Shown here: piece after piece, positions 19,467 to 30,414 of the stretch
How positions within the stretch are numbered: the stretch's first letter is position 1
Layout: the number at the start of each line of letters is the position of its first letter
Assembly (NCBI RefSeq): GCF_000816085.1
Contig: NZ_CP008747.1
Location: forward strand, 1,922,001 to 1,986,000
Direction: 5' to 3'
DNA from: Staphylococcus hyicus
GTDB taxonomy: Bacteria > Bacillota > Bacilli > Staphylococcales > Staphylococcaceae
Length of the DNA stretch: 64,000 bases
Position numbers and translations under genes: made by a program
The notes under the pieces: generated by a model
Database searches by the model: none
Seen by the model: the letters and a program-made list of their open reading frames with translations, nothing else
What the model was told of the DNA's origin: nothing

Positions 19467-19588
19467 TTATATCTATTCTCATATTGACACTTCAAACAAA
19501 CTAAAAGGAGTTAAAGCGTATTACCCATAAAAAAACGAATTAATTTAACCCCTTGCTTTCAACTTACTTAAATGACATCAATGACATT

Positions 19589-22198
19589 TTATGCGTCTGT
19601 TGGTGGAGTTACTTTAAATGTGATTTCCCCATTTTCAACATCTCCATATACTTTAGTACCTTCAGGGAGATTTTCTTTAATCATCATACGTGCCAATGGT
19701 GTCTCTACATGGCGTTGAACAAATCGTTTTAATGGACGTGCACCAAACTGTGGTTCATACGCTGTTTCACCCATCCATTTTTTCGCAGCATCAGATATTT
19801 CTAATGTGATACGCTGATCAGTTAGACGCATATTTAGGTTTCTCAATACCTTATCAACAATCATCTGCATATCATCCACAGATAATGGTTTGAATAAAAC
19901 GATGTCATCCATACGGTTTAAAATTTCAGGTTTAAAATAACTATGCAAGCTATCCATCACCGCTTTTTCCGTATCTTCTGTAATTTCTCCAGTATCTTTC
20001 ACACGGTCAAGTAAAATTTGAGAACCAATATTACTTGTCATGATGATAATTGTATTTTTAAAGTCTACACTTCTACCTTTAGAGTCAGTTAAACGACCGT
20101 CATCTAAGATTTGAAGTAATACGTTAAAGACATCAGAATGTGCTTTTTCAATTTCATCTAATAAAATAACTGAATATGGGTTGCGTCTGACCGCTTCAGT
20201 TAATTGACCACCTTCGTCATGTCCGACATAACCTGGAGGTGCACCAATAAGACGAGATACCGCATGTTTCTCCATATATTCACTCATGTCGATTCGAATC
20301 ATATGACGTTCAGAGTCAAATAACGTTGACGCCAAGGATTTCGCAAGTTCTGTTTTCCCTACCCCAGTTGGTCCTAAGAATAAAAATGAACCAATAGGTC
20401 GGTCAGGGTCTTTAATACCCGCACGTGCACGTACAACAGCATCCGCAACTAAATCTACCGCGCTATCCTGACCTACAACACGTTCATGTAGAATATCAGA
20501 GAGGTGTAGTAATTTTTCACGTTCTGTTTCAACAAGTTTAGAAACTGGGATACCCGTCCATTGACTTACAATTTCTCCAATTTCCTCATCCGTTACAACT
20601 TCACGAATGATACGGTCACCGTCTGCACCTTGTGATTCTTGGAAGGAAGCTTCTAATTCTTTCAATTCTTTTTCAAGTTGAGGAATTTTACCATGTTGCA
20701 ATTCTGCAGCTTTTTCCAAGTCATAATTATTTTCCGCATCCTCTAATGCTTTACGGCTTTCATCAAGTTCTGTTCTTTTTTCTTGAACTTTTGCTATTTT
20801 CTCTTTTTCACTTTCCACTCGTGATTGTAGTTGCGCTTGGACTTCTTTTTCTTCTGCAAGTTCTTCTTGCAATTCTTTAAGACGCATTTGACTTGCTTCA
20901 TCTGATTCTTTCTTCAATGCATTTTCTTCAATTTCTAATTGCATGACACGACGATTCACTTGATCTAATTCAGTAGGATTAGATCCCATTTCTGTACGGA
21001 TTGTTGCTGAAGCTTGGTCGACAAGGTCGATCGCTTTATCTGGTAAAAATCGATCCGTAATGTAACGGTCTGAAAGTTCTGCAGCCGCAACTAAAGCTCT
21101 ATCTTGAATACGTACGCCATGGTGTACTTCATAACGTTCTTTTAAACCACGTAAAATCGAAATCGTATCTTCAATATTTGGTTCTTTTACATTAACTTTT
21201 TGGAAACGACGTTCTAATGCAGAATCTTTCTCAATGTATTCACGGTATTCATTTAACGTCGTTGCACCAATACAGTGAAGTTCACCACGTGCAAGCATTG
21301 GTTTTAACATATTGCCAGCATCCATAGCGCCGTCCGTTTTACCAGCCCCCACTAACATGTGAATTTCATCTATAAATAATAAAATGCGTCCATTGGATTC
21401 TTTTACTTCTTTTAATACCGCTTTTAAACGTTCTTCAAATTCACCACGATATTTCGCACCTGCAACCAATGCACTTAAATCAAGTTCAAAGACTGTTTTA
21501 TCTAATAAAGAATCTGGTACGTCTCGTTTTACAATACGTTGTGCTAGCCCTTCAACGATTGCTGTTTTACCTACACCAGGTTCACCAATCAGCACAGGAT
21601 TATTTTTCGTTTTGCGGCTTAAAATACGAATGGTATTTCGAATTTCTTCATCACGACCAATGACTGGATCCATGTTTCCTTTTCTGACTTCTTCAACGAG
21701 ATCGCGTCCATATTTAGCTAATGCTTCATAGTTTACTTCAGGATTTTGAGTTGTCACGTGATTCCCTCCTCTAACTTTCTTAATAATTTCATTAATGACT
21801 TCTTGTTTATTACCCACATATTGACGTGTGATGTCATCAATATCTATAGCTGCTCTTAACAAGTGTTCCATTGAAATGAATTCATCTTCATATTCTTTCA
21901 TATATTCTTCTGCTTTATTAAATACTTCATTCGTTTTCGAACCTAGATATTGGCCGTATTGTACGTTATCCCCTTTAACAGAAGGATAACGAGATAATTG
22001 ATCTGTATAGGCTTTATTCAAAGCATCTGTATCTATATTTGCTCGGTCTAATATATTTTGATATAAACTTTCGGGCTGTTCTAAAATGACCTTTAATAAG
22101 GCTTCTATTTCTACATTTGTTAACTGATAAGCTTTAGCATATTCAATGGCTTTTTGAAGCGCATTTTGAATAGAATGTGTTAATTGATTGATATCCAA
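19589..22198 (-). CDS. clpB: ATP-dependent chaperone ClpB
   Basis: Hexameric disaggregase that works with DnaK; 869 residues. Two Clp N repeats (residues about 10-145), AAA1 with Walker A GEPGVGKT at 205-212, the coiled-coil middle domain (about 410-530, rich in E/K/Q), and AAA2 with GPTGVGKT near 605. No IGF/LGF tripeptide for ClpP binding is seen, and the middle domain is full length, which separates ClpB from ClpC. RBS AGGAGTGAG precedes the ATG. Two CtsR operators flank the promoter, so heat induction by loss of CtsR is expected. Confidence 0.97.
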   Translation of the reverse strand: MDINQLTHSIQNALQKAIEYAKAYQLTNVEIEALLKVILEQPESLYQNILDRANIDTDALNKAYTDQLSRYPSVKGDNVQYGQYLGSKTNEVFNKAEEYMKEYEDEFISMEHLLRAAIDIDDITRQYVGNKQEVINEIIKKVRGGNHVTTQNPEVNYEALAKYGRDLVEEVRKGNMDPVIGRDEEIRNTIRILSRKTKNNPVLIGEPGVGKTAIVEGLAQRIVKRDVPDSLLDKTVFELDLSALVAGAKYRGEFEERLKAVLKEVKESNGRILLFIDEIHMLVGAGKTDGAMDAGNMLKPMLARGELHCIGATTLNEYREYIEKDSALERRFQKVNVKEPNIEDTISILRGLKERYEVHHGVRIQDRALVAAAELSDRYITDRFLPDKAIDLVDQASATIRTEMGSNPTELDQVNRRVMQLEIEENALKKESDEASQMRLKELQEELAEEKEVQAQLQSRVESEKEKIAKVQEKRTELDESRKALEDAENNYDLEKAAELQHGKIPQLEKELKELEASFQESQGADGDRIIREVVTDEEIGEIVSQWTGIPVSKLVETEREKLLHLSDILHERVVGQDSAVDLVADAVVRARAGIKDPDRPIGSFLFLGPTGVGKTELAKSLASTLFDSERHMIRIDMSEYMEKHAVSRLIGAPPGYVGHDEGGQLTEAVRRNPYSVILLDEIEKAHSDVFNVLLQILDDGRLTDSKGRSVDFKNTIIIMTSNIGSQILLDRVKDTGEITEDTEKAVMDSLHSYFKPEILNRMDDIVLFKPLSVDDMQMIVDKVLRNLNMRLTDQRITLEISDAAKKWMGETAYEPQFGARPLKRFVQRHVETPLARMMIKENLPEGTKVYGDVENGEITFKVTPPTDA

Positions 22199-22235
22199 AA
22201 TGTCTCACTCCTTTATCTTTACTCGGTCTATTGAC

Positions 22236-22252
22236 TTTGACTTTCTTTGACC
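22236..22252 (-). promoter_or_regulatory. CtsR operator, proximal, clpB
   Basis: Minus strand GGTCAAAGAAAGTCAAA, a direct heptad repeat matching the CtsR consensus RGTCAAANANRGTCAAA. It lies just downstream of the -10 hexamer. Confidence 0.93.
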
Positions 22253-22260
22253 TTAATTAT

Positions 22261-22289
22261 ATTATACGTTCATACGTTATTGAATGCAA
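22261..22289 (-). promoter_or_regulatory. Promoter of clpB
   Basis: Minus strand: -35 TTGCAT (22289-22284), 17-base spacer, -10 TATAAT (22266-22261), between the two CtsR boxes. The leader is about 55 bases. Confidence 0.88.
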
Positions 22290-22297
22290 CAATTTAG

Positions 22298-22314
22298 TTT
22301 GACTTTTTTTGACT
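22298..22314 (-). promoter_or_regulatory. CtsR operator, distal, clpB
   Basis: Minus strand AGTCAAAAAAAGTCAAA, a second CtsR heptad repeat 8 bases upstream of the -35 hexamer. Two boxes imply tight, possibly cooperative repression. Confidence 0.9.
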
Positions 22315-22377
22315 AATTCACCTATGTCATTCTTATTAACCTTTCATATGAATTTCAAACATACGTTAAATTTAACG

Positions 22378-22412
22378 AAAAAGAACCTCCTACGTATCTC
22401 AGGAAGTTCTTT
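22378..22412 (-). terminator. Terminator after sufT
   Basis: Minus-strand hairpin AAAGAACTTCCT/AGGAGGTTCTTT (one G-U pair) followed by TT after the arm. It lies about 20 bases after the sufT stop and just upstream of the clpB control region. Confidence 0.8.
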
Positions 22413-22431
22413 CATTATTATATATTCTATT

Positions 22432-22740
22432 TTAACTCACACCTAAAGCAATTTTGGCATAACGAGACATCATATCCTTCGTCCACGGTGGATTCCACAC
22501 AATGTTCACTTCTGTATCTTTAATTTCTGGTAATTCACCTAGTGCTGTTTTGACTTGATCAACAATTTGTGGTCCCATCGGACATCCGATTGATGTTAAA
22601 GTCATCTCAACAGTACAAAGGCCGTCATCATTTAAGTCCACTTTATAAACAAGGCCTAAGTTCACGATATCAATCCCGAGTTCAGGGTCAATAACGTTTT
22701 CTAAAGCGCCTAAAATATTATCTTTTAAAGCCTCTTCCAT
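22432..22740 (-). CDS. sufT: MIP18/DUF59 iron-sulfur cluster protein SufT
   Basis: 102-residue DUF59 protein helping mature Fe-S proteins. The core reads VIDPELGIDIVNLGLVYKV, then SIGCPMGP with the conserved Cys (about residue 59), and WNPPWT near the C-terminus. Start set at the ATG at 22738-22740, 8 bases after GAGG; a GTG three codons earlier is inside the RBS region. In S. aureus the ortholog near clpB is SufT, needed under high demand for Fe-S clusters. Divergent from the HAD gene. Confidence 0.9.
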   Translation of the reverse strand: MEEALKDNILGALENVIDPELGIDIVNLGLVYKVDLNDDGLCTVEMTLTSIGCPMGPQIVDQVKTALGELPEIKDTEVNIVWNPPWTKDMMSRYAKIALGVS

Positions 22741-22852
22741 GAGATTCACCTCTTCTAATTAATAACTACTCTCAATATATCAAAATTCAGACATTACGAC
22801 AATAAAATGCTATGATAAGCATACATTGAAACTAGCGCATAAGGAGACAATT

Positions 22853-23677
22853 ATGAAACAACATTTGATTTGCCTCGATTTAGATGGCACTTTACTAAAT
22901 GATGATAAAAATATTACCCCCTATACATTTAAAGTACTTAAAACATTACAATCCCAAGGTCACGCGATTATGATTTCAACAGGCCGCCCATATAGAGCAA
23001 GTAAACGATATTATGATGAACTCAATATGGATACACCTGTTGTTAATTTTAATGGTGCCTATGTACACCACCCTAAAGACGCACAGTTCCCTACACAACA
23101 TGCACGCTTAGATGAAGGCATTGCTACATGTATCATTGATACTTTAAAAACAATGAATGTGCAAAATATGATTGCTGAGGTCATGGATCAAGTCTATCTT
23201 GATCGTTACGATGAAAATTTATTTGAAGGGTTTAGTATGGGGGATGCAAATATCCAAGTAGGAGATTTAAGAACACTTTTAAAAGAAGATCCAACAAGTT
23301 TATTAATTGAAGCAGACGAACATCAAATTCCTCGCATTAAAAAGATATTAACACGTTTTTATGCTGAAAATATTGAGCATCGACGTTGGGGTGCACCATT
23401 CCCAGTGATTGAAATTGTAAAACGTGGTATTAGTAAAGCCGTTGGTATAGATATCGTTAAAGATTATCTTCAAATTGAGCGTCAACATATTATTGCTTTT
23501 GGTGACGAAGATAATGATATCGAAATGATTAAATATGCAAAACATGGTGTAGCTATGGCAAATGCCATACCTGAACTTAAACATGTTGCTAAAGAAACAA
23601 CTGCATCAAATAATGAAGATGGAATCGGTATTTATTTAAATCATTATTTCCAATTAAATATCACTAAAGACAACTAA
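22853..23677 (+). CDS. Cof-type HAD phosphatase
   Basis: 274-residue haloacid dehalogenase hydrolase of the IIB Cof group. Motif I DLDGTLLN at residues 8-15 (nucleophile Asp8, acid Asp10), motif II STGRP near 43, motif III Lys in KRGISKAVGI, motif IV GDEDNDIEM near 216. This group dephosphorylates sugar phosphates, nucleotides or flavins; substrate cannot be told. AAGGAG 7 bases before ATG fixes the start; a TTG nine codons upstream has no such site. 12 bases before cdr, so likely cotranscribed. Confidence 0.93.
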   Translation: MKQHLICLDLDGTLLNDDKNITPYTFKVLKTLQSQGHAIMISTGRPYRASKRYYDELNMDTPVVNFNGAYVHHPKDAQFPTQHARLDEGIATCIIDTLKTMNVQNMIAEVMDQVYLDRYDENLFEGFSMGDANIQVGDLRTLLKEDPTSLLIEADEHQIPRIKKILTRFYAENIEHRRWGAPFPVIEIVKRGISKAVGIDIVKDYLQIERQHIIAFGDEDNDIEMIKYAKHGVAMANAIPELKHVAKETTASNNEDGIGIYLNHYFQLNITKDN

Positions 23678-23689
23678 GGAGGTCTTCAT

Positions 23690-25012
23690 ATGAGTCAAAA
23701 AGTTATCGTCGTTGGCGCAGTTGCAGGTGGTGCGACTGCCGCAAGTCAACTCCGTCGTTTAGATCCAAATGCTCACATTACTGTTTATGAAAAAGATAGA
23801 GATATGAGTTTTGCGAATTGCGGTTTGCCTTATTATCTTGGTCATGTAGTTGAAACACGCGAGGCGTTACTTCCAATCACACCTCAAATATTTAAAGAGA
23901 AGAAAAATATTCATGTTTTGGTGAAGCACGAAGTCATCGCTGTCGATAGCCAAAAGAAATGTGTCACGGTTAAAAATCATGAAACAGGCACTACGTTTAA
24001 TGACACTTTTGATACATTAATATTAAGCCCTGGCGCACGCGCACATCACTTAAACTTTGAAGCGCCACATCTGTTCACTTTACGGAATATGGAAGATACA
24101 GATGCTATTGAAACATACATTACCCAGCATGACGTTAAACGTGTCCTTATTGTGGGTGGTGGTTACGTGAGTTTAGAGGTATTAGAAAATATGTACCATC
24201 GTGGCCTAAATCCTACGCTTATCCACCGGTCTGAAGCAATTAATAAACATATGGATCAAGATATGAATCATGTTATTTTTGAAGCTTTAAAGGCACGTCA
24301 TATTCCATATCGTTTAAATGAAGAAATCAAAAACATAGAAGGTACGATGGTGACTTTTAAATCAGGTATTAAAGAAAATTACGATTTAATTATCACTGGT
24401 GTTGGCGTAAAACCTAATTCTGAGTTTTTAAAGCATTCAGGAATTACGCTAGATGAAAAAGGATATATTCCTGTGAATGCACGTTTTCAAACAAATCATC
24501 CAGACATTTACGCATTGGGTGATATTATTACTCACCATTATCGCCACGTTGACCTTCACGCACACGTGCCGTTAGCTTGGGGGGCCCATCGTGGCGCAAG
24601 TATCATCGCCGAACAACTGGCTGGCCATTCTAATGTCACATTTAAAGGTTTTTTAGGCGCAAATATCGTTAAATTTTTCGATTATACGTTAGCAAGTACA
24701 GGCATTGCTCCGCATGAACTCAAACATTTTGACTATGGCGTTGTCGAAGTTAAACAAACCGCGCATGCAGGATATTATCCTAATAATTCAAAACTACACT
24801 TGCGTGCTTATTATGATAAGCAAAATCGACGGTTATTGCGTGCAGCTGCGATTGGTAAAGACGGCGTTGACAAACGCATAGACGTGTTAACAATGGCTAT
24901 GATGCATGACGCAACGATTGACGACCTCACTGAATTCGAAGTGGCTTATGCACCACCATACAGTCACCCTAAGGATGCAATCAACATGTTAGGGTATAAG
25001 GCGCGCAATTAA
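23690..25012 (+). CDS. cdr: Coenzyme A disulfide reductase
   Basis: NADPH-dependent flavoprotein that reduces CoA disulfide to CoA, the main low-molecular-weight thiol system beside bacillithiol in staphylococci. 440 residues. FAD-binding [10 protein letters not shown] at residues 9-18, single active-site Cys44 in SFANCGLPY (no CxxC, as expected for CoADR), NAD(P) motif VGGGYVSLE near 155, and the C-terminal dimerisation region ending [16 protein letters not shown] with the conserved tyrosine. RBS AAGGAGG. Follows the HAD gene by 12 bases. Confidence 0.95.
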   Translation: MSQKVIVVGAVAGGATAASQLRRLDPNAHITVYEKDRDMSFANCGLPYYLGHVVETREALLPITPQIFKEKKNIHVLVKHEVIAVDSQKKCVTVKNHETGTTFNDTFDTLILSPGARAHHLNFEAPHLFTLRNMEDTDAIETYITQHDVKRVLIVGGGYVSLEVLENMYHRGLNPTLIHRSEAINKHMDQDMNHVIFEALKARHIPYRLNEEIKNIEGTMVTFKSGIKENYDLIITGVGVKPNSEFLKHSGITLDEKGYIPVNARFQTNHPDIYALGDIITHHYRHVDLHAHVPLAWGAHRGASIIAEQLAGHSNVTFKGFLGANIVKFFDYTLASTGIAPHELKHFDYGVVEVKQTAHAGYYPNNSKLHLRAYYDKQNRRLLRAAAIGKDGVDKRIDVLTMAMMHDATIDDLTEFEVAYAPPYSHPKDAINMLGYKARN

Positions 25013-25131
25013 ACCGACAGTCACAAAGCAATGTAATTTCGATCCTGATACATGTTTCAATGTATTATCCCTTTCACCTAAGGCATAAATCAAAACTGTT
25101 CACATGCATGTATAATCCTATCCATATAAAT

Positions 25132-25169
25132 AACCTTCAAAGTTCATAAGCAAATGAACTTTGAAGGTT
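25132..25169. terminator. Terminator, CCTTCAAA hairpin copy 2
   Basis: Perfect 16-base arms starting AACCTTCAAA around AAGCAA, then TTTTTAAATT on the plus strand. Lies between converging cdr and the YisL-like gene, about 120 bases after cdr. Between 25013 and 25131 I see nothing else. Confidence 0.88.
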
Positions 25170-25209
25170 TTTAAATTGAGGTAGCATGATTTTCCTACCT
25201 TATTTATGT

Positions 25210-25599
25210 TTAATGAAATAGTTGTGTCATTGGACCCCAAGGTAAGATAATACCTAGAATAATCGTTAATAATGCAACAGCCCATGTTGCTATAAATAAG
25301 CCACGGCTAGATGCTTGGCGTTTTTTACGTGCAATTGTCACTTCCATTAAACCAACGATTGCAATTCCCATTAACATTTTTAATGTTAACAACATATGGT
25401 TTGATCCCGCACTCGTAAACGCATTTACGATAAGCCATACACCCGTAATCAAAACTAATAGCATAAATAAACGCGTCGCCATATGTAATGGTTTAAACAG
25501 TGGCGTTGGACCTTGTTTATTTGAGAAATTTTCGTAAGTAGCAAAAAATAAAATCAATAAAATAATCCAACTTATGATATGCAAATTAATTAAAACCAT
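25210..25599 (-). CDS. YisL-like membrane protein, UPF0344
   Basis: 129 residues with four predicted transmembrane segments: INLHIISWIILLILFFATY, ATRLFMLLVLITGVWLIV, LLTLKMLMGIAIVGLMEV and FIATWAVALLTIILGIILPW, with a basic loop ARKKRQ before the last. This is the UPF0344/DUF1516 family. Strong AAGGAGGG-type RBS. Sits alone between two CCTTCAAA hairpins. Function unknown. Confidence 0.88.
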   Translation of the reverse strand: MVLINLHIISWIILLILFFATYENFSNKQGPTPLFKPLHMATRLFMLLVLITGVWLIVNAFTSAGSNHMLLTLKMLMGIAIVGLMEVTIARKKRQASSRGLFIATWAVALLTIILGIILPWGPMTQLFH

Positions 25600-25740
25600 T
25601 ATAGACCCTCCTTTTATACATAACTTTATTGATTATACCATAATAATAGTAGTCATACATTTAAATAACCCGTCTGACGTTTCATCAAACACATATGAAC
25701 ATACGATTACCAGCGCTTCATTAAATAGTCACACATAAGA

Positions 25741-25782
25741 AACGCCTTCAAAATTCATATTTAGATAAACTTTGAAGGCGTT
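25741..25782. terminator. Terminator, CCTTCAAA hairpin copy 3
   Basis: 12-base perfect arms AACGCCTTCAAA/TTTGAAGGCGTT with an imperfect inner part. Only 12 bases after the FAH gene stop (minus strand) and 140 bases upstream of the YisL-like gene. Confidence 0.8.
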
Positions 25783-25794
25783 ATTAATAATGCT

Positions 25795-26697
25795 TTATTT
25801 TTCTATATAATTAGTCAATGTGCCAATATTATCTACTGTAACTTTTACTTCATCACCTGGTTGTAGGTATTGCGGAGGGTTCATACCCGCACCAACACCT
25901 GATGGCGTACCTGTCGCAATAATGTCACCTGGATGTAATGCCACATATTTGGAAATTTCTTCGATTAATTCGTCGATTTTTAAAATCATCTCAGATGTGT
26001 TGCCGTCTTGACGTATTTCGTTATTCACTTTCGTTACAATATTGACATTTTCTGGCGTAGGCATTTCATCTTTTGTAACGATATATGGTCCCATTGGACA
26101 GCCACCTGTTAAACTCTTAGATAAAAAGGCTTGATCGTGCGCTTTTTGAGCTGTACGGTCTGTAATATCATTGATAATTGTATATCCATATACATAGTCA
26201 AGTGCAAGTCCTTTAGGAATCTTTTCACCGGATTTTCCAATAACAATTCCTAATTCGCCTTCATAATCTAACGTATCCGTAATATCTTTATGGTTTGGAA
26301 TTGTACTTTCATCACCAGTTAAAGATGATGCTGCTTTAGTGAATACGTATAAACGATTTACTTCATGATTCAACTCTTCTGCATGCGCTTTATAGTTACG
26401 ACCGAATGCTATAACATTGTTTGTAGGTGTTACTGGTGGTAAAAATTCGATATCATCAAATTTCACTTTATAAGCTTCACCACGGCCACTGTCTTCAGCA
26501 GCAACCACTGCTTTACGCACTTGTTCTTGAAATTCAATCGTTTGATTTTGTTGTAATCCTTCTAATAATGTTTTAGGATGAAAATCACCTTCTGCAAAGT
26601 CAGCAAAAACTTTTGTTAAATCCCATGCCGCTTCTTCGCGTTTTACTTTTACACCAAATGATGTTTCACCATTATGCTTGAATGATAAGAATTTCAT
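25795..26697 (-). CDS. Fumarylacetoacetate hydrolase family protein (YisK-like)
   Basis: 300-residue FAH-fold protein. The C-terminal catalytic domain starts near residue 100 ([15 protein letters not shown]); metal ligands are in [14 protein letters not shown] (Glu and Glu near 150) with an Asp near 180 ([10 protein letters not shown]); [13 protein letters not shown] closes the site. Bacterial relatives cleave acylpyruvates or decarboxylate oxaloacetate; YisK is the Bacillus relative. Substrate cannot be told from sequence. Single gene before addA; RBS GGAG. Confidence 0.9.
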   Translation of the reverse strand: MKFLSFKHNGETSFGVKVKREEAAWDLTKVFADFAEGDFHPKTLLEGLQQNQTIEFQEQVRKAVVAAEDSGRGEAYKVKFDDIEFLPPVTPTNNVIAFGRNYKAHAEELNHEVNRLYVFTKAASSLTGDESTIPNHKDITDTLDYEGELGIVIGKSGEKIPKGLALDYVYGYTIINDITDRTAQKAHDQAFLSKSLTGGCPMGPYIVTKDEMPTPENVNIVTKVNNEIRQDGNTSEMILKIDELIEEISKYVALHPGDIIATGTPSGVGAGMNPPQYLQPGDEVKVTVDNIGTLTNYIEK

Positions 26698-26775
26698 TCA
26701 TAATCAGCTCCTAACGTATTTCTTAACCACATTATAACGAAAATTTCAGATAAATCACACAGTTAACCTTTTGAA

Positions 26776-29700
26776 TTAATCAATTGCTAAGGCACCATAC
26801 TTGAAGAAGTATAAATAACCCGAAACATTGTGTCCTGTTATCGTTTCCAAAGCCTTTTGGTAATAATTCATTTGAATTCGATATTTCGCTTTAAGCTGTT
26901 CACCGACCGCTTCATCTGACATACCACGCCGTCTAACAAAAGCATCTGTCTTATAATCGACAAAATAGTACTTTCCATTTTTCACGAAAACCACATCAAT
27001 CATCCCTTGAATAATGGCCGCATCCGTGTCATGTTCTCCTGATTCCATATCATGTTGATTTACAATAAAAGGTAATTCACGATAGAATGCGTCACTTTGT
27101 GCGATTTCCATGTACAACTCACTCTGAATAAACCGCTTCACATCCTCTAATCGAATATCTTTCACTGCATCTTCAGGAATGATAGCACGTGTGACGAGTG
27201 ATGTGATATATTCGTGTAATGCCTCATCTGAAAGACGCGCTTCATTAAAAGGCAAATGTTGCATCACTGTATGCATCAGTGTTCCAACTTCAGTCGCTGT
27301 ACGTTTTTGAGACTCTAAAAATGCTGGTCGTTGATATGTTGCGACCCCAAGTCTATATTGGCGGACACGGTCATAGTTTGTGTCAGATTGCTCTGTGTCG
27401 AGCTGACGTTTTAATTCAGAGACTGACTGTTTGGATGCTAAATATTGGTCTTGTTCATGAGGATATTTAAATAATAGTCGGTTTTCAATCTCTTTGATAA
27501 GCATCTCGTTTTGTACGGCGTGCGTGGTCTCTGCATCTAACATCTCAATACTTAATCGGGTATCCTCATGATGTGATTGAGGCAAAATATCTGATGCTTG
27601 AATATGATGAATTGTAATTGATGGTGTAAGCGCCATTTCTTTTTCTTGTTCATCTTTAAATCGCAAAGCATCCACCAGTGAGGAATGCTTATACTTACTT
27701 AAAATACTGTAAATCAATTCAAAAGGATTTCTGGCATTAAAACGATAAAGTGGCGTCAACTTATCATGCGCAATTGGCGCTTCTGTTAAAGCATATAACT
27801 TACTTTCTTTTTTCTCACGACCTATTAAAAACAACTGTTCTTTCGCCCGCGTTAATGCGACGTAAATCAATCTCATTTCCTCGGAAATAATTTCTTTACG
27901 ATTAACCAATTCAATACTCATTGAAATCAATGACGGATAAAATATGCCATGCATTTCATCATAATATTGTAATCCTATTCCTTCATATTGATTTAAAATA
28001 ACAGGTTGATTCAAATCGGTCATATTAAAGTCACGTGTAAGGCCAGAATATATGACAAACGGAAATTCAAGTCCCTTACTACTATGAATCGTCATCATCC
28101 GCACTACATTGTCATTTGGTCCGATAACATTTTCTTCACCAAAGTCTTTACCGCGTTCAATCATTTGATCGATAAAACGAATGAATTGAAACAAACCTCT
28201 AAAACTCGATTGTTCAAAGTCGACAGCTTTATTGAAAAGTCCATGTAGGTTTGCGCGCCGCCCTTTCCCACCGACTAATCCACTGAAATACTGAATTAGA
28301 TAATGGTCATTATAAATCTTATCAATTAATTGATAGACCGGGTGACTTTGACTGTATATACGATAGTTAGACAAATCGTTTAAAAATCGCGATAATTTAT
28401 CAACTAAATCACGTTGTGCCGTTTCCGCATTCATGTAATGTTGGATAGATTGATAAAAATAATCATCATGCGGTGAGACAACACGAATTTCTGCTAGTTC
28501 ATCTTCTGTAAACTGATAGATTACCGAGCGCATCAATCCAACAAGATAAATATCTTGGAGTGGATTATCAATGACCCTCAAGAACGAAAGCATTAAACGT
28601 ATTTCAGTTTGTTCAAAGTACCCCTGTTTACTATTCACATATAAAGGGATATCCCTATCTTTAAATACATGTTGCAAGTGTCGTGCATTACTGTAACTTC
28701 TTTCCAAAATTACGATATCTTTATACGTCGCTGGACGGTATAGCTTTGTTTTCACATCGTATACTTTTTTCGTGTTGATGATAGTGTCTACTTGAGTCGC
28801 AATCAAATGTGCTTCTTGTTCAGATCCAGTTAACTCACTGGATTCATCTTCAAGGAGTACATTTAAATGCAAAGGAACACTAACATCATCAAACGGTGCG
28901 CCGTAATATAATCTTGCAGCGGCATCATACTCGATTTCGCCTATTTCCCGGTCCATCATATGATGAAACAAATAATTGGTTGTATTTAATATCTCTTTAC
29001 GAGAGCGAAAATTTTGCGACAAATCAATGCGCCAACCACTGTGATCTGTTTGATTAAACGCTTCGTATTTTTCGATGAATAAACTTGGATCTGCTTGTCT
29101 AAATTTATAAATCGATTGTTTCACGTCTCCAACCATAAATAAATTACCATTTGATGCAGACCCTCGTTTAAAGCTTGAGATAATCTGTTCTTGCACTCTA
29201 TTTGTATCTTGATATTCATCGACTAAAATTTCTTCATATTTATCTCTATAAACGTTTGCGATGTTTGAAGGTCGACCATTATCATCGTATAAAATTTTCA
29301 AAGCAAAATGTTCATAATCTGTAAAATCCAAAAGATTTCGCTCACGTTTAGCTTTATTAAATGTTACAATAACATCTTGCGTTAATTGACTTAAATAACG
29401 AACACGAGGCGCCAAGTGTGCAAGTTCAGATATAAGTGCATTATCATCTCGTGCCGCAAGTTCATCTTTGACTTTCGACATGAATGTTTTAAATTGATCA
29501 AAATAAGCTTTAAATGTCTCATACATGTCATTTAACATCTCATCCTTACCAATATCTTTCGGTTTCGTAGGCATGCGCCCAAATTCATACGTTTGAATTT
29601 TCTTTTTATTTATTTGAGATTCAGATAGAAGATGTTGCAACGCACGACGATGATTATCTATAAAAACAATGTGCTTGTCCAACTCACCTAACAATTCCAA

Positions 29701-30414
29701 ATGCGCATAGGCTTGTTCGATTGCATCGTGTGCTGCCTTTAAATAAAGCAAAATATATTGATTAATAATGTTAAGGTAATGGTTTTGCATATGGCGTTCA
29801 ACATAAGGCGCATCTAGTTGATTCAACCACTTTTCTGGTTCAGGATTAGCAACACTAAAGTAATACAAACTTTTGATGATTTGTCTGAGGCGTTCATCAT
29901 TACGATCCGAGCCTACTTGTTCTGTTAAATCTATAAAATGAGGGTCTAATTGCGCATAATGTGCTTCAAAAACCTCATCAATAACCGATTCTAAAAGTAG
30001 CACATTTTCAACTTCACTTGCCGTTCGGAAATTTGGATCAATATTTAAAATATCATAATGTTGTTGAATCAATTTTAAACAAAAACTGTGCAAGGTTGAA
30101 ATTTGCGCTTGATGTATTTTCGCCATTTGGTTTTTAATATGTTGATTCGAAGGGTCTTCAAGTGCTGCTTGATGAATTCGCGCTTCAATTCGATGCTTCA
30201 TTTCACGCGCACTTAAATTTGTAAATGTCACAACGAGTAACCGGTCTACGTCGATACCATCTCTAAGGATACGTTGAATAATGCGTTCTACTAAGACTGC
30301 CGTTTTACCTGACCCAGCTGCTGCAGCTACAAGTATATCTTTCCCTTTTGCATATATACTCTCCCATTGCGCATCCGTCCATTGTACTTCATTGGGTTTT
30401 TCAGGTATTGTCAT
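26776..30414 (-). CDS. addA: ATP-dependent helicase/nuclease subunit A
   Basis: UvrD-type helicase with a C-terminal nuclease, the AddA (RexA) subunit of the double-strand break resection enzyme equivalent to RecBCD. 1212 residues. Walker A AAAGSGKT at 31-38, Walker B-like VDEYQDTN near 410, helicase motif [18 protein letters not shown] and VALTRAKE further on. Nuclease motif VDYKTD at 1152-1157 near the C-terminus. Start codon overlaps the addB stop by 4 bases. Confidence 0.97.
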   Translation of the reverse strand: MTIPEKPNEVQWTDAQWESIYAKGKDILVAAAAGSGKTAVLVERIIQRILRDGIDVDRLLVVTFTNLSAREMKHRIEARIHQAALEDPSNQHIKNQMAKIHQAQISTLHSFCLKLIQQHYDILNIDPNFRTASEVENVLLLESVIDEVFEAHYAQLDPHFIDLTEQVGSDRNDERLRQIIKSLYYFSVANPEPEKWLNQLDAPYVERHMQNHYLNIINQYILLYLKAAHDAIEQAYAHLELLGELDKHIVFIDNHRRALQHLLSESQINKKKIQTYEFGRMPTKPKDIGKDEMLNDMYETFKAYFDQFKTFMSKVKDELAARDDNALISELAHLAPRVRYLSQLTQDVIVTFNKAKRERNLLDFTDYEHFALKILYDDNGRPSNIANVYRDKYEEILVDEYQDTNRVQEQIISSFKRGSASNGNLFMVGDVKQSIYKFRQADPSLFIEKYEAFNQTDHSGWRIDLSQNFRSRKEILNTTNYLFHHMMDREIGEIEYDAAARLYYGAPFDDVSVPLHLNVLLEDESSELTGSEQEAHLIATQVDTIINTKKVYDVKTKLYRPATYKDIVILERSYSNARHLQHVFKDRDIPLYVNSKQGYFEQTEIRLMLSFLRVIDNPLQDIYLVGLMRSVIYQFTEDELAEIRVVSPHDDYFYQSIQHYMNAETAQRDLVDKLSRFLNDLSNYRIYSQSHPVYQLIDKIYNDHYLIQYFSGLVGGKGRRANLHGLFNKAVDFEQSSFRGLFQFIRFIDQMIERGKDFGEENVIGPNDNVVRMMTIHSSKGLEFPFVIYSGLTRDFNMTDLNQPVILNQYEGIGLQYYDEMHGIFYPSLISMSIELVNRKEIISEEMRLIYVALTRAKEQLFLIGREKKESKLYALTEAPIAHDKLTPLYRFNARNPFELIYSILSKYKHSSLVDALRFKDEQEKEMALTPSITIHHIQASDILPQSHHEDTRLSIEMLDAETTHAVQNEMLIKEIENRLLFKYPHEQDQYLASKQSVSELKRQLDTEQSDTNYDRVRQYRLGVATYQRPAFLESQKRTATEVGTLMHTVMQHLPFNEARLSDEALHEYITSLVTRAIIPEDAVKDIRLEDVKRFIQSELYMEIAQSDAFYRELPFIVNQHDMESGEHDTDAAIIQGMIDVVFVKNGKYYFVDYKTDAFVRRRGMSDEAVGEQLKAKYRIQMNYYQKALETITGHNVSGYLYFFKYGALAID

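Noticed and set aside
20632..20880. Hydrophobic frame antisense to the clpB middle domain
   Set aside because: Complement of E/K-rich coiled-coil codons gives artificial F/L-rich translation; no RBS.
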